NCBI RefSeq assembly: GCF_016909125.1
Contig: NZ_JAFBFD010000011.1
Span: 1-64,000 of the forward strand
Source of the DNA: Enterococcus lemanii
GTDB taxonomy: Bacteria > Bacillota > Bacilli > Lactobacillales > Enterococcaceae
Reading direction: 5' to 3'
Length of the DNA stretch: 64,000 nt
Part shown: positions 17,530 through 26,479 of the stretch, one piece after another
Layout of the letters: each line of letters opens with the position of its first letter
How positions within the stretch are numbered: the stretch's first letter is position 1
Made by a program: the position numbers and the translations under genes
Notes under the pieces: generated by a model
Told to the model about the DNA's origin: nothing
The model's input: only the letters and a program-made list of their open reading frames with translations
Database searches by the model: none

Positions 17530-18636
17530 TTAATCACGGACAATGAGTAACTCTTTTGGTGTGTGTGTGAATGGTTTGCAACCATCTTTAGTGACATAGA
17601 CACAGTCTTCAATTCTAACACCAACTTGACCAGGTAGATAAATACCAGGTTCAATTGAAAAACACATACCTTCTTCAAGTACCAAATCATTACCTGTTAC
17701 AATTGAAGGGAATTCATGAACACTTGTACCGATACCATGGCCTAAACGATGATTGAAAAATGTGCCGTAACCAGCTTGCTTAATGATTTTTCTAGCAATT
17801 TGATCGAGTTGGCTAGCCGTTACTCCAGGTTTAACGGCTTCTTGAGCGGCTAGTTGCGCTTCAAGTACAATTTGATGAATTTCCTTTTGTAGTTCAGTTG
17901 GCTTGTGATAAGCAATTATTCGCGTCGCATCGCTGCAATAACCATTCCAAACGACCCCTAAGTCAAATAAAACCAGTTCATTTTTTTGAATAACTTTTCC
18001 ACCTGGTTCGCCATGTGGATCAGCAGCGTTTGGTCCAGCTAAAACCATCGTGTCAAATGACATTTGTTTTACACCTTGACGTTTTAATTGGTATTCAATC
18101 TCTGCAACAATTTCTTGTTCGGTCTTACCATTTTTTACTGCTGAAAAACCAATTTCAAAAGCAACATCCGCCCATTTTCCAGCAGCGATTAACCCTTTGA
18201 TTTCATCAGGGGTTTTAATCAATTGCATTTTTTGAATGATTGGCGTTAAATTATTCGAAAAAGTTGTTTGATTCAAAAGTTTAGATAATAATTCAAAGCG
18301 TTCCAATGAAAGAGCATTTTTTTCCAAAGCAAGTTCTCTAGGGTTTCCGTAACGTTTGAGAATTTCTTTTTTTATGATATCCCAAGGATCTTGAGTGTCC
18401 AAATAGCCGACCACATCTGCTTGCCATGGACTTTTTTTGGCAGCTTCTACTTCTAATGCAGGAGTAAATAAGAACGGTTCTTGTTCTAAACTAATAAACA
18501 GTGCCAATACGCGTTCATGTGGTTCGCTTTCGTAACCAGTAAAATAAGCAATTGATTGTGGTGAGCTAATGTAAGCTAAATCAATTTCTTTTTTTAACAT
18601 CCATTGTTTTAATTCGTTTATTTTTTCTCGGTTCAT
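17530..18636 (-). CDS. pepQ: Xaa-Pro dipeptidase (M24 family)
   Basis: PepQ hydrolyses X-Pro dipeptides in the cytoplasm. The 368-residue protein has the pita-bread metallopeptidase fold with ligands visible in FDLGVVWNGYCSDATR (two Asp), GHGIGTSVHE (His), SIEPGIYL (Glu) and GVRIEDCVYV (Glu). It is transcribed divergently from ccpA across a 198-bp region; pepQ next to ccpA is a conserved arrangement in lactic acid bacteria, where CcpA acts on the shared region. Confidence 0.94.
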   Translation of the reverse strand: MNREKINELKQWMLKKEIDLAYISSPQSIAYFTGYESEPHERVLALFISLEQEPFLFTPALEVEAAKKSPWQADVVGYLDTQDPWDIIKKEILKRYGNPRELALEKNALSLERFELLSKLLNQTTFSNNLTPIIQKMQLIKTPDEIKGLIAAGKWADVAFEIGFSAVKNGKTEQEIVAEIEYQLKRQGVKQMSFDTMVLAGPNAADPHGEPGGKVIQKNELVLFDLGVVWNGYCSDATRIIAYHKPTELQKEIHQIVLEAQLAAQEAVKPGVTASQLDQIARKIIKQAGYGTFFNHRLGHGIGTSVHEFPSIVTGNDLVLEEGMCFSIEPGIYLPGQVGVRIEDCVYVTKDGCKPFTHTPKELLIVRD

Positions 18637-18741
18637 AAATTCCCTTCTTTCTAAAGTTCATTTCTATACTACCATTTTTCTTCAAATCTTCCTAGAATCA
18701 TTTTTAGAAAGAAATAATGAATAATTTTCATGAAAATAGAA

Positions 18742-18779
18742 TTAAAACGGTTGCAAATTGCTCGGAAGTTTGCTATTCT
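18742..18779 (+). promoter_or_regulatory. ccpA promoter with overlapping cre site
   Basis: TTGCAA (18751-18756), a 17-bp spacer and TG-C-TATTCT (18771-18779) form a strong promoter. TTAAAACGGTTGCA (18742-18755) matches the cre consensus TGNAANCGNTNNCA at all fixed positions but one and covers the -35. This predicts negative autoregulation of ccpA, and possible effects on pepQ. Confidence 0.75.
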
Positions 18780-18834
18780 AACTAAGAAATGTAAACAAGA
18801 TTTTCAGAAAATGATTAAATGAGGAGATAATAAA

Positions 18835-19836
18835 ATGGATAAACAAACAATTACCATTTATGACGTCGCTAGAGAAGCCAACGTTTCAATGGCGACTGTT
18901 TCACGAGTGGTTAACGGTAACCCAAATGTAAAACCAGCTACTCGTAAAAAAGTATTAGAAGTAATTGACCGCTTAGATTACCGTCCCAATGCAGTTGCTC
19001 GTGGACTAGCAAGTAAAAAAACAACGACGGTTGGCGTAATTATTCCTGATGTAAGCAATATGTTCTTTGCATCATTGGCTAGAGGAATCGATGATGTTGC
19101 AACGATGTATAAATATAATATTATTTTAGCTAACTCTGACGGAGATAGTGTTAAAGAAGTCAATGTTTTAAATAACTTATTGGCAAAACAAGTCGATGGT
19201 GTAATTTTTATGGGACACCGAATTACAGATGAGGTTCGAGGAGAGTTTTCTCGTTCAAAAACACCAGTTGTATTAGCCGGTTCTATTGATCCTGATCAAC
19301 AAGTAGGTAGCGTAAACATTGATTACAAAGAAGCGACCAAAGATGCGATTTCACTTCTAGTTAAAAATGGCAATAAAAAAATTGCGTTTATTAGTGGGGC
19401 ATTAATTGATGCAATCAATGGGCAATATCGTTTATCTGGTTATAAAGAAGCCTTAAAAGAAAATAATTTAGAATACTCAGAAGGTTTAGTATTCGAGTCA
19501 CCTTACTCATTTAAAGATGGTTTATCTTTAGTTGAACGATTATTAAATAGTGGGGCAACGGCAGCCTATGTAACAGATGATGAATTAGCAATTGGTATTT
19601 TAGACGGTTTAATTGACCAAGGAATCAAAGTACCAGATGACTTTGAGATTATTACAAGTAATAACTCACTTTTAACAGAAGTTGCTCGTCCAAAGTTATC
19701 AAGCGTTACGCAACCATTATATGATATTGGTGCTGTTTCTATGCGTTTGTTGACAAAGCTAATGAATAAAGAAGAAGTTGAAGAAAAAACAATTGTATTA
19801 CCATATGGTATTGCGAAAAGAAATTCAACAAAATAA
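18835..19836 (+). CDS. ccpA: Catabolite control protein A
   Basis: CcpA is the LacI-family master regulator of carbon catabolite repression; it binds cre sites with HPr-Ser-P, made by HprK. The 333-residue protein has the LacI HTH (TIYDVAREANVSMATVSRVV, about 6-25), the hinge helix region (RPNAVARGLA, about 51-60) and a periplasmic-binding-like effector domain. The pepQ neighbour and the overlapping cre support CcpA over another LacI paralogue. Confidence 0.95.
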   Translation: MDKQTITIYDVAREANVSMATVSRVVNGNPNVKPATRKKVLEVIDRLDYRPNAVARGLASKKTTTVGVIIPDVSNMFFASLARGIDDVATMYKYNIILANSDGDSVKEVNVLNNLLAKQVDGVIFMGHRITDEVRGEFSRSKTPVVLAGSIDPDQQVGSVNIDYKEATKDAISLLVKNGNKKIAFISGALIDAINGQYRLSGYKEALKENNLEYSEGLVFESPYSFKDGLSLVERLLNSGATAAYVTDDELAIGILDGLIDQGIKVPDDFEIITSNNSLLTEVARPKLSSVTQPLYDIGAVSMRLLTKLMNKEEVEEKTIVLPYGIAKRNSTK

Positions 19837-19839
19837 GTC

Positions 19840-19878
19840 AAAAACGATTCGAAGGTAAAATTTTCGAATCGTTTTTTT
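19840..19878. terminator. Bidirectional terminator between ccpA and the PBP gene
   Basis: AACGATTCGAA pairs with TTCGAATCGTT around an 8-10 nt loop, flanked by A- and T-runs, so it can work in both directions between the convergent genes. Confidence 0.9.
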
Positions 19879-19880
19879 GC

Positions 19881-22316
19881 TTATTCATTTTTCTTTTCTG
19901 TTGTCTCTTCTTTGTTCTCTTCTTTATTGTTCTCTTTTTCTTTCTCATCAGAAACGTCATCTTTTTTCTTTTCGGTTTCTTTTTTATCGTCTTTTTTCTC
20001 TTCAACTTTTGGTTTTGGAATAACAGATTTCCAGTAATCATTGTAGTTGGCATCTGTTCCACCAATACCAAACTTAAAGCTAATATCCGCAGGTCCATTT
20101 TTAGCCCAATAAGAAGTGACCGTTTCTGTTGGAGCAGTAAATGTTGTATTGTTAATGGTCATCGTCCCGCCTGGCTTTGTCCCAGAAAACTTAGAAACGT
20201 TAAAACTTTTAACACTAGGATCGAGTTGGAAGGTATCACTTGTTTTGATAATGTCAGGATTTGCTTGATAAATGGCGTAAACTAATTGCGCCATGTAATT
20301 TGCTGTTCTTTGTCCGCCAGAGGCATCAGAAGGTTTGCTATCTTCACGCCCAGACCAACTACCTAAAGTAATGCCTGGCGTAGAGACAACGAGCCAGGAG
20401 TCCACATTTTCATCGGTTGTTCCGGTCTTTCCAACCCAATCGGCGTTACCTAATTGCCAATTTAGATTGCTGACTCTACTTTTAAAATCAGTCGTAAAAC
20501 CATCTGTGATGACACTTCGCATTAAATCAACAGTAATCGAAGCGGCTGCTTTTGAAAAGACTGGTACAGGGTTTGCTTCGTGTTGATATAAAACAACACC
20601 ATCAGAATCAATGATTGATTCAATCAAATATCCTTCAAGATACGTTCCATTATTGGCTAGAGCTTGGAAACCATTTGTTTGCTCCAAGGTTGAGATTTCA
20701 GCTACGCCTAAAGGGGCAGATTGGTACTGCCAGACAGGTGTCTCTGGGTAGTTCATCTTGGATAAATACTGATCATAAACAGAACTGGCGCTCCCCATTT
20801 TTGAAAGCGTGTTTTGATAAATATGATTGGCTGGGATGTTATCTGAACGAACAATTGATTCACGAACCGTTTGAAACGTTTTTGAACCAGCATTCAAAGC
20901 ATTTAAAATTGGTTTTCCGGCGTCTTCACCATTTCCCCAACTAGTCGGGAAATCTGAGACTCTTGTTTGCGTTCCAATCAGCCCTTGGTCAATTGCTGGA
21001 CCATAGACCAGTACAGGTTTTATCGCTGAACCGGCTTGACGCTTGGAACTAAAGGCATGATTAAATTGATTGGCGTTATAATTTCGACCACCCACGAAGC
21101 CTAGAATTTTACCGGTGCTATTTTCTAGTAAGACGTTTCCAACCTCAATATGCGCACCTGCCCAGTTATCGAGTAAGTATCCGTAGTTCGTTACGGTTGC
21201 TTGCATGGCTTCATAAATTTTTGGGTCAATCGTTGTGTGAACGGTATACCCACCGTAAGCTAGTTTTTCTCTCGCTTTATCTAGGTACTGTTGATGAATG
21301 TCTTCTTTAAGAAAGTTTTCGTCTGAGAGATTATTACTCTTGGCTAATTGCTTGGCAACAATTTCACTGGCTTGGTCCATCACAGCGTAGTATAAATAGC
21401 CTTGATTGTTCGTGTCGGCTTTAGCTGTCGGAAGAAAATCAGCGGTCAAATCATAAGCGAGCGCCTCTTCGTATTCTTCTTGGGTAATGTCGTGATTACG
21501 AAACATACTAAACAACACAAAATCTTTTCTCTGAAGACCATAGACTAGATACTCAGAATCTTTCATTTCTCCAGTATTTAAGTATGGACTATAAGTAATT
21601 GGGCTTTGCGGTAAACCAGCAATAAAAGCAGCTTGGGCTAAATTGACTTCACTAGCGTTTACCCCAAAAATTCCTATCGCAGCTTCTTGAACACCTGCGA
21701 TATTTTGGCCACGATTATTGCGGCCAAAAGGCGAAACGTTTAAATACATCGTAATAATTTCTTCTTTAGAAAAGTTCTTTTCAACTTCCATCGCTAATAG
21801 CATTTCAGTTGCCTTTCTTTTAAAAGTAGTTTCGCTCGTTAAAATTTGCTGTTTGACTAATTGTTGCGTTAAGGTGGAGCCACCACTACTTCCCATACCT
21901 GTTACTTCAGATACTAAAGCTCGAATTACCGCTTTGGGTACGACCCCGTGATGTTCGTAAAAATATTCGTCTTCTGTAGCCACGACGGCTTTTTTTATCA
22001 GCGGAGAAATTTCTTCAGGAGAAAGTTGAACTCGACGTAAATCTGATTGAATCGTCGCAATTAGACTTTCGTCTGAATAAACGAGTTGGGATGTTTCAGA
22101 TACATCGCCTAAATCTTTTTTTATTTCTTGTTTCGAAGGCAGTTGCGTTTGCTCAATGAGAAAAGTGAAATAACCTAGCCCGATTCCCCCCGCTAAGGCC
22201 CCTCCAAATAATAATAATGCAACCCCGATTAAAAATATGGAATAAAAGACTCGTAATGTTACATTTAAGTAAAGCCAATTTTTCTTTTTTGTACTTTGCT
22301 CTTTTTTTTGTGGCAA
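19881..22316 (-). CDS. pbpF: Class A penicillin-binding protein (PBP1b/PbpF type)
   Basis: This bifunctional enzyme polymerises glycan chains and cross-links peptides. After a short cytoplasmic segment and one membrane helix (about 24-48), the GT51 domain shows EDEYFYEHHGV and GGSTLTQQLVKQ; the transpeptidase domain has SxxK as SAIK, SDN and KTGT. A highly charged Lys/Glu/Asp tail of about 45 residues ends the protein. TTG 22316 is chosen: GAGGTG lies 6 nt upstream and the 811-residue product then starts MPQKKEQSTKK; the longer reading adds 23 residues with no ribosome site. Position beside ccpA matches my recollection of E. faecalis pbpF, but the exact paralogue name is less certain than the family. 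Confidence 0.9.
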   Translation of the reverse strand: MPQKKEQSTKKKNWLYLNVTLRVFYSIFLIGVALLLFGGALAGGIGLGYFTFLIEQTQLPSKQEIKKDLGDVSETSQLVYSDESLIATIQSDLRRVQLSPEEISPLIKKAVVATEDEYFYEHHGVVPKAVIRALVSEVTGMGSSGGSTLTQQLVKQQILTSETTFKRKATEMLLAMEVEKNFSKEEIITMYLNVSPFGRNNRGQNIAGVQEAAIGIFGVNASEVNLAQAAFIAGLPQSPITYSPYLNTGEMKDSEYLVYGLQRKDFVLFSMFRNHDITQEEYEEALAYDLTADFLPTAKADTNNQGYLYYAVMDQASEIVAKQLAKSNNLSDENFLKEDIHQQYLDKAREKLAYGGYTVHTTIDPKIYEAMQATVTNYGYLLDNWAGAHIEVGNVLLENSTGKILGFVGGRNYNANQFNHAFSSKRQAGSAIKPVLVYGPAIDQGLIGTQTRVSDFPTSWGNGEDAGKPILNALNAGSKTFQTVRESIVRSDNIPANHIYQNTLSKMGSASSVYDQYLSKMNYPETPVWQYQSAPLGVAEISTLEQTNGFQALANNGTYLEGYLIESIIDSDGVVLYQHEANPVPVFSKAAASITVDLMRSVITDGFTTDFKSRVSNLNWQLGNADWVGKTGTTDENVDSWLVVSTPGITLGSWSGREDSKPSDASGGQRTANYMAQLVYAIYQANPDIIKTSDTFQLDPSVKSFNVSKFSGTKPGGTMTINNTTFTAPTETVTSYWAKNGPADISFKFGIGGTDANYNDYWKSVIPKPKVEEKKDDKKETEKKKDDVSDEKEKENNKEENKEETTEKKNE

Positions 22317-22479
22317 AATTTTCACCTCAGTTTTATCAATATAGACCGAGCTAATTATATCAAATAAATAAGCCCTTGAACACAATTGTTACGGAATTGA
22401 TAGAGAAGCTTTAAATTGTCAGTTTTTTCAAGTAAGATAGGAAGTAGTCGTTTAAGGAAAAAGGAATGGGGGAGAAGTG

Positions 22480-23385
22480 ATGGGGGCTGTGGTATTACAA
22501 TCGGTTATTTTATTTTGGATGATCGTACTAGGTTTTGTCACTAAAAGGGTCGGGCTATTAAATAAAAGCGATGGGAATGTTTTAGGTCGAATTGTGATGA
22601 ATGTCACGTTGCCTGCAGTGATTATTATTAATTTAGCCCGCCTAATTTTACAAAAAGAACTGGCTTTTCTTGTTTTTTTAGGCTTGGTTTGGACAATCGG
22701 TCAGTTAATTTTAGCCTATTTTCTTGCTAAACAAAAAGAAAAATTAATAAAACTTTTTTATCTATATGGAGCCTCTGGATTTAATATTGGAAATTTTGCA
22801 ATTCCTTTTATTCAAAGTACGATTCCAGTAGGTTTACCACTTGTTTTGATGTTTGACATAGGAAATAGCATCATGCTTTCAGGAGGTACAAAAATTGTTG
22901 TTGACCAGATGGTGCACAAAGAAGAACCAGTCCATTTGAAAAGTATTCTCAAGCAACTTTTTTCTTCGGTTCCATTTGTCTGTTATGTAGTGATGCTCTT
23001 ACTAAAAGTAACCGCGGTAGACGTGTCAGAAAATATATTAAGTTTCATTAGCCCAATTGCAGATGCAAACATCTTTTTATCAATGTTTATGATTGGGTTA
23101 TTTATGGAATTACGCTTGCCAAAGACCATGATGGCAGAAGTTTTACGTGTCTTATTCATTCGCTTTGGACTGGGGATGTTGATTTTTATTCTCTTATATT
23201 TTCTGCCGATTCAAGCATTAACTAAAATGGTTTTAAGTTTATTGGCCTTTTCGCCGATCCCATTATTTAGTATTATGTTAGCGGTACAAGATGGCGTCAA
23301 AGAAGAATGGATGGGTGTGAGTGCATCAATTAGCTTTTTAATTAGTTTGCCGCTTATGACGACTGTTTTACTGGTTTATCAATAA
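22480..23385 (+). CDS. AEC-family transporter
   Basis: This 301-residue membrane protein of the auxin efflux carrier family has two blocks of about five membrane segments each, with the Asn- and Pro-containing break in NVTLPAVIIINL (about 41-52). Bacterial members export or import small organic acids such as malate or malonate, but the substrate here cannot be told. ATG 22480 has GGGGGAG 5 nt upstream. No neighbour suggests a substrate. Confidence 0.85.
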   Translation: MGAVVLQSVILFWMIVLGFVTKRVGLLNKSDGNVLGRIVMNVTLPAVIIINLARLILQKELAFLVFLGLVWTIGQLILAYFLAKQKEKLIKLFYLYGASGFNIGNFAIPFIQSTIPVGLPLVLMFDIGNSIMLSGGTKIVVDQMVHKEEPVHLKSILKQLFSSVPFVCYVVMLLLKVTAVDVSENILSFISPIADANIFLSMFMIGLFMELRLPKTMMAEVLRVLFIRFGLGMLIFILLYFLPIQALTKMVLSLLAFSPIPLFSIMLAVQDGVKEEWMGVSASISFLISLPLMTTVLLVYQ

Positions 23386-23462
23386 ACTAAGCAAGATAGT
23401 TGCGTTTTTCATTTGAGTTGCGCATACTGAACAAGACTTGTAACAAACGAGGAGGAAATTTG

Positions 23463-24356
23463 ATGTTGATAGGATCTCATGTCTCAATGAGTGGCAAAAA
23501 AATGTTGCTAGGCGCAGCAGAAGAAGCAGCGAGTTATGGCGCTTCAACTTTTATGATTTATACAGGAGCGCCACAAAATACGCGGCGAAAACCGATTGAA
23601 GAAATGAATATTGAACAAGGAACGGCCTATATGAAAGCGCATGGCCTAAGTAACCTTGTCGTTCATGCGCCATATATTATTAATTTAGGAAATACAATTA
23701 AACCAGAAAATTTCAGTTTTGGAATTGAATTTTTAAGAGCGGAGATTTTACGCGCACAAGCACTAGGCGCAACACAAATCACGATGCATCCTGGTGCGCA
23801 TGTTGGTGCGGGAGTCGAAGCTGGACTTGCTCGAATTATCGAAGGTTTAAATGAAGTTCTAACGAAAGAGCAAATTCCACAAATCGCTTTAGAAACGATG
23901 GCAGGAAAAGGAACGGAATTAGGTCGAAATTTTGAAGAGTTGGCGACAATTATAGATGGCGTGAAGTTAAACGAAAAACTATCGGTCACTTTAGATACGT
24001 GCCACATTCACGATGCAGGCTATAACGTCAAAGAAGATTTTGATGGCGTGTTGGCCGAGTTTGATCAAGTGATCGGGCTAGATCGCTTAAAAGTCATTCA
24101 CGTTAATGATTCTAAAAATATTCAAGGCGCTCGCAAAGACCGTCATGCGAATATCGGTTTTGGTGAAATTGGTTTTGAAGCATTGAATAAAGTGGTTCAC
24201 CATCCACAACTGGCACAATTGCCAAAAATTTTAGAAACACCATACGTTGGTGAAGACAAAAAAAATCAAAAAGCACCTTATGGTTTTGAAATTGCTATGT
24301 TGAAAGAAAAATCGTTTGATGCTGACTTACTCACTAAAATTGCAGCTCAAGTTTAG
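23463..24356 (+). CDS. nfo: Endonuclease IV (AP endonuclease)
   Basis: Nfo cuts DNA at abasic sites in base-excision repair using three zinc ions in a TIM barrel. The 297-residue protein starts MLIGSHVSM and shows the metal-ligand patches HPGAHVG (about 109-115), [18 protein letters not shown] and HVNDSK. ATG 23463 has GAGGAGG 6 nt upstream; the frame is open 21 codons further up but without a ribosome site there. Confidence 0.96.
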   Translation: MLIGSHVSMSGKKMLLGAAEEAASYGASTFMIYTGAPQNTRRKPIEEMNIEQGTAYMKAHGLSNLVVHAPYIINLGNTIKPENFSFGIEFLRAEILRAQALGATQITMHPGAHVGAGVEAGLARIIEGLNEVLTKEQIPQIALETMAGKGTELGRNFEELATIIDGVKLNEKLSVTLDTCHIHDAGYNVKEDFDGVLAEFDQVIGLDRLKVIHVNDSKNIQGARKDRHANIGFGEIGFEALNKVVHHPQLAQLPKILETPYVGEDKKNQKAPYGFEIAMLKEKSFDADLLTKIAAQV

Positions 24357-24449
24357 CGTAAATGAGAAAGATGGAATTGCTACTTTTCTTTTTGCTGATT
24401 ATCTAGTAAAATATTTCATTGAGAGTACCCTTGAGGAAGGAGTGTTACA

Positions 24450-24665
24450 ATGAACTTGGGATTAGCTATTTTATTTATTGCAATCGGTGTCTTAATTGGT
24501 GCTGTCGGTGGATTCTTCTTAGCGCGTAAATACATGCAAGATTACTTAAAGAAAAACCCACCAATTAATGAAGACATGTTACGGACGATGATGATGTCAA
24601 TGGGCCAAAAGCCATCTGAGAAGAAAATTCGTCAAATGTTACAACAAATGAAAAATCAAAAATAA
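24450..24665 (+). CDS. UPF0154 (YneF-like) small membrane protein
   Basis: This 71-residue protein has one N-terminal membrane segment (about 3-25) and the conserved tail [20 protein letters not shown]...KIRQ. It is the YneF/UPF0154 family, conserved in Firmicutes, function unknown. AAGGAGTG precedes the start. Confidence 0.88.
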   Translation: MNLGLAILFIAIGVLIGAVGGFFLARKYMQDYLKKNPPINEDMLRTMMMSMGQKPSEKKIRQMLQQMKNQK

Positions 24666-24678
24666 TGATTTTATGAGA

Positions 24679-24704
24679 AACGGGCTGAAAGGCCTGTTTT
24701 TTTT
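24679..24704 (+). terminator. Terminator after the YneF-like gene
   Basis: AACGGGC (24679-24685) pairs with GCCTGTT (24692-24698, one G-U pair), followed by T residues. Confidence 0.75.
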
Positions 24705-24727
24705 AACGCAAAAAAAGGAGGAGAAAG

Positions 24728-26479
24728 ATGTCAATTTTTAGAAAGTTAGCTTGGTTTTTTAAAGAAGAAAAAAAACATTATATCATTGGCGTGACGGCAC
24801 TAATAATTGTTGCAATTGTTCAATTAGTTCCACCAAAAGTCATTGGCATTATTATTGACAAGATTGCCCAAGACCAAATGAATCTTCACAGTATGTTGGC
24901 TTGGATAGGGGTATTGGTATTGTCGGCGGTTGCGCAGTATGTGTTTCGTTTTGTTTGGCGCGTGAATATCTGGGGAAGTGCTGCCCGTTTAGAACGTAGC
25001 TTGCGGCGTCAACTCTATCATCATTTTACGCAAATGGATCACTTGTTTTATCAGCGCCACCGAACAGGCGATTTAATGGCCCATGCAACGAATGATTTGT
25101 CAGCCATTCAAAATGTCGCAGGTGCTGGTATCTTAACTTTTGCCGATTCAATTATTACAGGTGGTATGACGATTTTAGCAATGGTTCTTTTTGTCGATTG
25201 GCGCTTGACTTTAATTGCTTTAATTCCACTGCCGCTTTTAGCAGTGGCATCAAGAGTTTTAGGTTCAAAATTACATGATGCGTTTCGCGAATCACAAGAA
25301 GCTTTTTCAGCAATTAACGACAAAGCTCAAGAAAGTATTACAGGGATAAAAGTAATTAAAACTTTTGGCCAAGAAAAAGAAGATATCGCTGAATTTTCAG
25401 AAAAAGTAAGTCAATCCATCAAAAAAAATCGCCGTACCAATTTCTTAGAGGCGCTTTTTGACCCAGTCATTACACTCATTATTGGGCTAGCTTATGTCGC
25501 AACCATTTTAGTTGGGGGCCAATTTATTATGAACGGCCAAATTACGATTGGTCAATTGGTGACTTTTGTCAGTTATATCGGTATGCTAGTTTGGCCAATG
25601 TTTGCCATTGGTCGTTTATTTAATGTTTTGGAACGAGGGAATGCCAGTTATGATCGAGTGACACAAATATTAAAAGAAAAAACGCATATTGTAGAACCAT
25701 ATAATGCTAGAAAACAGCTAGCAAAAGGTGTTTTATCTGTAGCGATTGATCACTTTTCTTATGATGAAAAAACCAAAGACACACTAACAGATATTCACTT
25801 TAACTTAAAAGAAGGAGAAGTTTTAGGAATTGTTGGGAAAACCGGTGCAGGAAAAACAACCTTGTTAAAACTTTTAATGCGTCAGTACGATTATTATCAG
25901 GGCACGATCCTTTATGATGGCGAATCGATTAAAAATTACACCTTAGATGCTCTTCTTTTATCGATTGGTTATGTTCCACAAGATCATTTTTTATTTTCAA
26001 TGAGCGTGGGGGATAACATTCGTTTTACAAATCCTCAATTAACACAAACAGAAATTGAAGATGCCGCGAAGTTTGCCGCAATTCATGAAGATATTCTAGG
26101 GTTTCCCGAACAATATGATACGTTAGTTGGTGAACGAGGCGTGTCATTATCTGGTGGGCAAAAACAGCGCTTATCGATTGCACGGGCATTAATTATGGCG
26201 CCAGAACTATTAATTTTAGACGACGCTTTATCCGCGGTAGATGCTAAGACTGAGGAAATGATTCTATCAAACTTAAAAGAAAGACGTCAGCAACAATCAA
26301 CCATCATTGCGGCTCACCGCTTAAGTAGCGTCATGCATGCGGATGAAATTTTAGTTTTAGAAGAAGGGAAAATCGTTGAACGCGGAACCCATGAAGAACT
26401 CCTCGAGAATCAGGGGTGGTATGCTAAAATGTGGGAAAAACAACAATTAGAAGCAAAAATTGAAGGAGGGGAACGTTAA
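24728..26479 (+). CDS. Heterodimeric ABC exporter subunit with degenerate ATP site
   Basis: This 583-residue half transporter has six membrane segments (about 18-300) fused to an ATPase domain with Walker A GKTGAGKT, signature LSGGQKQR and Walker B LLILDDALS. The residue after Walker B is Asp instead of catalytic Glu, the mark of the degenerate site in heterodimeric multidrug exporters (LmrC, YheI, EfrA-type groups). The switch His is present. It overlaps the next gene by one base, and the products surely form one exporter. Substrate is probably lipophilic drugs or lipids, not predictable further. Confidence 0.92.
   Translation: MSIFRKLAWFFKEEKKHYIIGVTALIIVAIVQLVPPKVIGIIIDKIAQDQMNLHSMLAWIGVLVLSAVAQYVFRFVWRVNIWGSAARLERSLRRQLYHHFTQMDHLFYQRHRTGDLMAHATNDLSAIQNVAGAGILTFADSIITGGMTILAMVLFVDWRLTLIALIPLPLLAVASRVLGSKLHDAFRESQEAFSAINDKAQESITGIKVIKTFGQEKEDIAEFSEKVSQSIKKNRRTNFLEALFDPVITLIIGLAYVATILVGGQFIMNGQITIGQLVTFVSYIGMLVWPMFAIGRLFNVLERGNASYDRVTQILKEKTHIVEPYNARKQLAKGVLSVAIDHFSYDEKTKDTLTDIHFNLKEGEVLGIVGKTGAGKTTLLKLLMRQYDYYQGTILYDGESIKNYTLDALLLSIGYVPQDHFLFSMSVGDNIRFTNPQLTQTEIEDAAKFAAIHEDILGFPEQYDTLVGERGVSLSGGQKQRLSIARALIMAPELLILDDALSAVDAKTEEMILSNLKERRQQQSTIIAAHRLSSVMHADEILVLEEGKIVERGTHEELLENQGWYAKMWEKQQLEAKIEGGER

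Noticed and set aside
19838-20098. Lysine-rich 86-codon minus-strand frame
   Set aside because: It is an out-of-frame reading of the repetitive Lys/Glu/Asp tail of the penicillin-binding protein gene.
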